From an uncultured Bacteroidales bacterium (GTDB lineage Bacteria; Bacteroidota; Bacteroidia; Bacteroidales; UBA932), in the NCBI GenBank assembly GCA_934725285.1, contig CAKVBK010000034.1, forward strand, positions 1-18,166: 18,166 bases of DNA. The letters are read 5' to 3'. Position numbers and translations under genes: made by a program. Below, piece after piece: positions 14,979 through 18,166 of the stretch; within the stretch, counting starts at the first letter, position 1; each line of letters begins with the position of its first letter. A model generated the notes under the pieces. That model made no database searches. It was not told where the DNA came from and saw only the letters and a program-made list of their open reading frames with translations.

Positions 14979-15006
14979 TTGTGCCATAACTCGGCACAAG
15001 GCACAA
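14979..15006. repeat. Operator-like inverted plus direct repeat between addB and the rubrerythrin gene
   Basis: The plus strand shows TTGTGCC (14979-14985), a 7-base spacer, GGCACAA (14993-14999) and directly abutting it a second GGCACAA (15000-15006). The first two form a perfect 7-bp inverted repeat with arm starts 14 bases apart, and the third is a direct copy 7 bases on. It lies just upstream of the addB -7 box and about 47 bases upstream of the -33 box of the rubrerythrin gene, so it could serve either side. A transcription-factor site is inference; no matching regulator is in the window. Confidence 0.5.
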
Positions 15007-15052
15007 TTTTCTAAAATAATTTTAAAATAACTCTAATTTTGAATAATTCTAT

Positions 15053-15083
15053 TTTGTAAATTCAAATATTGGCATTAACTTTG
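15053..15083 (+). promoter_or_regulatory. Bacteroides-type promoter of the rubrerythrin gene
   Basis: TTTG at 15053-15056, a spacer of exactly 19 bases, and TAACTTTG at 15076-15083 match the Bacteroides primary sigma consensus (-33 TTTG, -7 TAnnTTTG) at every fixed base. Transcription should start near 15088, giving a leader of about 50 AT-rich bases before the ATG at 15140. Only one promoter is needed to explain expression of the gene. Confidence 0.85.
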
Positions 15084-15139
15084 CGACATCAAATGATGCT
15101 TTATCGTTTTATTTTTGTTTGACTTAAATAGATTTTGTT

Positions 15140-15694
15140 ATGAAAAAGAAGTTCAGATGTCTGGTTTGCGGTTATGTTTACGAAGGCGAGAACCCTCCAG
15201 CAGAGTGCCCACAGTGCCACGCTCCTGCGAGCAAGTTCGTTGAAATCAAGGATGACGGCGGCAAGCCGCAGTGGGCATGCGAGCACCACATCGGTGACGG
15301 ACAGGTAGAGGACAAGGAAGTTGTCCAGGGTCTGAGGGATCATTTCAACGGAGAATGCAGTGAAGTAGGAATGTACCTTGCAATGAGCCGTCAAGCCGAG
15401 CGTGAGGGCTACCCAGAGATTGCCGAGGCCTTCAAGAGGTACGCTTTCGAAGAGGCTGAGCACGCTGCCAAGTTCGCGGAGCTTCTAGGAGATGTTGTAT
15501 GGGACACCAAGACCAACCTTGAGAAACGTTACCAGGCAGAGGCCGGTGCCTGCGAAGGCAAGCTAGCCATCGCCACAAGAGCCAAACAGCTCGGCTACGA
15601 CGCCATCCACGACACCGTCCACGAGATGGCCAAGGACGAGGCCCGTCACGGAGCCGGTTTCTACGGCCTCCTCACCCGCTACTTCGGCAAGTAA
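15140..15694 (+). CDS. Reverse rubrerythrin (rubredoxin domain first), probable NADH peroxidase component
   Basis: A 184-residue cytoplasmic non-haem iron protein that should reduce hydrogen peroxide using electrons passed through its rubredoxin centre. The N-terminal rubredoxin-like knuckles are Cys7-x2-Cys10 and Cys23-x2-Cys26. A ferritin-like diiron four-helix domain follows: [10 protein letters not shown] with Glu72, [10 protein letters not shown] with Glu105 and His108, a QAEAGACEG helix, and [10 protein letters not shown] with Glu167 and His170. Ordinary rubrerythrins carry the rubredoxin at the C terminus; this swapped order defines the reverse rubrerythrins described in clostridia and present in many anaerobes. 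It stands alone with a consensus promoter and its own terminator, and its codons look optimised for high expression. It fits oxidative defence in an obligate anaerobe. Confidence 0.95.
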   Translation: MKKKFRCLVCGYVYEGENPPAECPQCHAPASKFVEIKDDGGKPQWACEHHIGDGQVEDKEVVQGLRDHFNGECSEVGMYLAMSRQAEREGYPEIAEAFKRYAFEEAEHAAKFAELLGDVVWDTKTNLEKRYQAEAGACEGKLAIATRAKQLGYDAIHDTVHEMAKDEARHGAGFYGLLTRYFGK

Positions 15695-15725
15695 CGGCGG
15701 AGATTAATCCTCTGACATTCAGAAT

Positions 15726-15773
15726 AATAGACGATTGTCTTCAGTGGTCTCCAACCGAAGACAATCGTCTATT
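15726..15773 (+). terminator. 17-bp perfect hairpin, terminator of the rubrerythrin gene
   Basis: Arms 15726-15742 and 15757-15773 are perfectly complementary over 17 bases around a 14-base loop, in which GGT and ACC can pair as a further short stem. The plus-strand right arm ends in U-rich sequence (TATTTTATTACTT), suiting a Rho-independent terminator for the rubrerythrin gene. The minus-strand tail is less U-rich, but the hairpin also lies downstream of the convergent barrel gene's stop, so it may act in both directions. Confidence 0.85.
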
Positions 15774-15853
15774 TTATTACTTATCAAGCAATTGCACATC
15801 ACGGTTAAACATATTCCGCTTGTCGATATGGAAGAGTGACACCTATTCCAAAT

Positions 15854-18166
15854 TTAGTGGAAATTGAACCTAAGCTTAAACATCAGCGAGACCGGCCGTA
15901 TGGCATCGGTGTTCTGAAGTTCCGTGGACCCTGTCATGAATCTTTTGGCATAAATATTATGATTCAGCAAATTACGTCCCTCCAAAATAAGCTCGAATTT
16001 GCTTAGTTTCAGATTCAATGTCGCGTCCATAAAAAATGCCACGTTATTCCCATAAACGTCACTCTTATTGAAGTAATGTTCTCCAAAAACCGAGAGACCC
16101 AACCGCTTTTTGGAGAATCTTGCTGTGAGCTTCTGATTAAAGGTGGTCATTTGAGGCAGTTTTTGATCCGGATCACTTAAGCTGCCACCGACTAAAGAAG
16201 CTGACATATTATAAGAGAGATTGATGTACCGTGAGATTCTTGAAGAAACTTTCAGTCCCCAAGGAATCTCTTTCGTCCTTGTTTGGAAAATCTTTCCATT
16301 ACGGTAATTGTCTGATAATATCTTATGGTACCCAAACGGAATACCGATTGTCGTGCTGATGGCGGAGAAACGCTTTTCCACGCGCCCATCCACTCTATAG
16401 CCCAAATTATGGTTATCTGCATTCTTATAATCCAACCTACTGACAACTCCTTCATAAATGATTCCGGAGATGACATCAGACTTGTTTCTCCACAGAGAGA
16501 ACTCCAAGGAGCCGAATAAAGACGACAACGCATCAGCATAGCGTAACTGCGTGCCAAAAGAGGTATAGTGACTATCCACTATTCTTGTCATTTGTCCTGA
16601 AATAGTCCTGAAACTTGTCATTATCAATCCATTGCCAAACCATAGTGAACTAGGCGACAATATTCTCTGTCTTGTGAATGAAGTGATCAACATGAAGGAT
16701 GGGGAGAAACGATAGTTCACTCTAAGAAATGGATTCAAGGACGTGGCTGATTTCTTTTGAAAAGTGTCTGAAATATGGTCGTCTATACCAAGATGGACAC
16801 TTTCAAGCAAACCTCCGGCAGACACTTCGATTTTTCCCGTACTATAGGTTAAACTGGCATTGAAATATGGACGGAAATAATTATAGGACACGTCATTAAT
16901 CAATGAATCCGGGATCTGTCCCATCAAGTTATAATCCAACGAAGTGACCTGACCACGACACTGACAGTCAACTCCGGCAAGACCTGTCACCCGGATATCC
17001 CGATTCAAAAATCTGGAAACCGATAAATGATTTTTTGTATTCAACGACACGGTGTTGAATTGCTGGACAGCTTGTTCACCATGTATAAACGCCAAATTAA
17101 ACATCGGAGGATGAACCTCATAAGCAAGATCATACCCTGAGATTTGTGTCTCTGACTGAAAAGAGAAATTCCATCCGCTATTCACCGTCCTGACTATATT
17201 CATGATATTCTTAAGTCGATAATCAGGTCTAACCTTGAGGTTATGGCCCATCGTGTCAGACACGACACCGGCCCCTTTCTCACGCCCGACTCCAAGAATC
17301 ATTCTCTCCCTGAAATACGCCTTTTCCCCATTGTGGGTGTAATTGGCGTTAATCTCTATTCTTTCTTTCCTGTCATGGGCCAAATTCCTTTCCTTCAATG
17401 ACCAAACGGAGGAACCGGGAAGATATTCAATTATTTCAGTCGCGTGGGAATATTTCTGATAATCATTATAGTAGGTCACATTCGCGTTGAGAGTGCTCTC
17501 CCCTATGCTGTCTATCTTGACCAGATTGTTGACGGACAGCGCGAATGTGCGGTTGTCCATATAACGCTCATTGTCAAGATCAGGAACCGGTGGGACGATG
17601 GATATCATCGCAGAAGACTCTTGATGTTGTTCGTACTGATCCGATAGCTCGGTCAGAACATCTTCTCCGGAATTATTGGATTTAAATGTGCTAAGCGACT
17701 GATATTTCCCTGAAAAATACATCATTGCGGCCTGAGTGTTCCACATAGCTGGAGAATAACCAAGACCTGCTTGAACCGCGGCTATGACGCTGCCTTTTCC
17801 AGAATCCTTCAACCTAAGATTGACGGCCGCCGAGTTCGAACTGATTATGTCCCTGAGGGATTTGACCGGCTGATGGTTCTCCAAAATCTCAACTTTGGAG
17901 ACATCCCTTGCCCTAACGTTGTTCGTGACGACTCCATAACGCCCTTCCATTAAATCCAATCCTTCGATGTAGAATTTGTTGATCGGCTTGTTATTGTAGA
18001 AAATCTTCCCTGATTCACTAACCGCGACTCCAGGTAGTTTCTTCAACACATCTCCAATGGATCTGTCGGTAGAGTCAAGATAATTACCAACATAGTAGGT
18101 CAAAGTGTCACCAGTCCTTTTTATCGGTTCTGACCTCACGATGGATTCCTTTATTGATAGTTTGTC
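15854..18166 (-). CDS. TonB-dependent receptor-like outer-membrane beta-barrel protein, 5' end missing
   Basis: The frame runs off the right edge, so only the last 770 residues are seen; the signal peptide and presumably a carboxypeptidase-regulatory-like domain lie outside. The visible part opens with a plug-type segment: GDTLTYYVGNYLDSTDRSIG, VLKKLPGVAVSESGKIFYN, INKFYIEGLDLMEGRYG and VSKVEILENHQPVKSL. These are typical of the Bacteroidetes TonB-dependent/outer-membrane beta-barrel group. The remainder alternates aromatic and polar residues as in transmembrane strands (for example FELILEGRNLLNHNIY) and ends in LRFNFH, close to the usual aromatic barrel-closing signal. The substrate is unknown; no SusD-like partner follows, so I do not call it SusC. 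Base composition is clearly more AT-rich than the addAB-ftsK block. It converges on the rubrerythrin gene. Confidence 0.85.
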   Translation of the reverse strand, partial: DKLSIKESIVRSEPIKRTGDTLTYYVGNYLDSTDRSIGDVLKKLPGVAVSESGKIFYNNKPINKFYIEGLDLMEGRYGVVTNNVRARDVSKVEILENHQPVKSLRDIISSNSAAVNLRLKDSGKGSVIAAVQAGLGYSPAMWNTQAAMMYFSGKYQSLSTFKSNNSGEDVLTELSDQYEQHQESSAMISIVPPVPDLDNERYMDNRTFALSVNNLVKIDSIGESTLNANVTYYNDYQKYSHATEIIEYLPGSSVWSLKERNLAHDRKERIEINANYTHNGEKAYFRERMILGVGREKGAGVVSDTMGHNLKVRPDYRLKNIMNIVRTVNSGWNFSFQSETQISGYDLAYEVHPPMFNLAFIHGEQAVQQFNTVSLNTKNHLSVSRFLNRDIRVTGLAGVDCQCRGQVTSLDYNLMGQIPDSLINDVSYNYFRPYFNASLTYSTGKIEVSAGGLLESVHLGIDDHISDTFQKKSATSLNPFLRVNYRFSPSFMLITSFTRQRILSPSSLWFGNGLIMTSFRTISGQMTRIVDSHYTSFGTQLRYADALSSLFGSLEFSLWRNKSDVISGIIYEGVVSRLDYKNADNHNLGYRVDGRVEKRFSAISTTIGIPFGYHKILSDNYRNGKIFQTRTKEIPWGLKVSSRISRYINLSYNMSASLVGGSLSDPDQKLPQMTTFNQKLTARFSKKRLGLSVFGEHYFNKSDVYGNNVAFFMDATLNLKLSKFELILEGRNLLNHNIYAKRFMTGSTELQNTDAIRPVSLMFKLRFNFH

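Noticed and set aside
14921..15004. N-terminal extension of the addB-like protein from an ATG at 15004
   Set aside because: The extra 28 residues contain no family-like sequence and overlap the -7 box and the operator-like repeats; the ATG at 14920 begins directly at conserved-looking sequence.
15854..18166. Calling the barrel protein SusC of a polysaccharide utilisation locus
   Set aside because: No SusD-like gene follows it, and the plug segment fits the broader TonB-dependent/outer-membrane barrel group; a carbohydrate role cannot be supported.
1..18166. tRNA genes, rRNA, CRISPR arrays, insertion sequences, toxin-antitoxin or defence islands
   Set aside because: I saw no cloverleaf, regularly spaced repeats, transposase motifs or terminal inverted repeats. 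The helicase-nuclease pair is the housekeeping AddAB type, not a phage-defence cassette.

Overview
The window reads as ordinary chromosomal DNA from a member of the Bacteroidota, most likely order Bacteroidales, at roughly 50% GC. This rests on several points. There is a FISUMP-domain lipoprotein with an acidic export signal, a DUF4290 protein next to ftsK, a TonB-dependent receptor-like barrel of the Bacteroidetes outer-membrane type, and an ApbE lipoprotein of Bacteroides form. Clear Shine-Dalgarno sequences are absent before the starts, and the promoter before the rubrerythrin gene is an exact Bacteroides-type match (TTTG, 19 bases, TAnnTTTG). Genus cannot be fixed by reading alone.

Layout, left to right. 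(1) Positions 1-2413, plus strand: the 3' end of a CvpA-family membrane protein, then tsaB, rpiB and truB; two of these act on tRNA (t6A37 and pseudouridine 55). (2) Positions 2428-3899, minus strand: a lipoprotein flavin transferase (ApbE) followed 14 bases later by a small lipoprotein whose C-terminal part resembles a free-standing subtilisin-propeptide/I9-type domain. (3) Positions 4013-5032, plus strand: a FISUMP-domain lipoprotein, divergent from apbE. (4) Positions 5058-14920, minus strand: one long probable operon in the order addB-like, addA-like, DUF4290, ftsK, lolA-like. It links double-strand-break processing, chromosome translocation at division and lipoprotein transport. (5) Positions 15140-15694, plus strand: a rubredoxin-first (reverse) rubrerythrin with a textbook promoter and a 17-bp perfect hairpin behind it. 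(6) Positions 15854-18166, minus strand: a TonB-dependent receptor-like outer-membrane protein cut by the window's right edge, visibly more AT-rich than its neighbours.

There are no RNA genes, CRISPR arrays, insertion sequences or phage genes that I can support. No intergenic gap exceeds 300 bases; the longest are 14921-15139 (219 bases, divergent promoters plus an operator-like repeat), 15695-15853 (159 bases, terminator hairpin) and 3900-4012 (113 bases, divergent promoters).

I did not find a clear new multi-gene system. The most unusual signals are: a strong excess of the hexamer GAATAT/ATATTC across genes, frames and strands; an inverted-plus-direct TTGTGCC/GGCACAA repeat upstream of the addB-like gene; and the I9-like lipoprotein paired with apbE.
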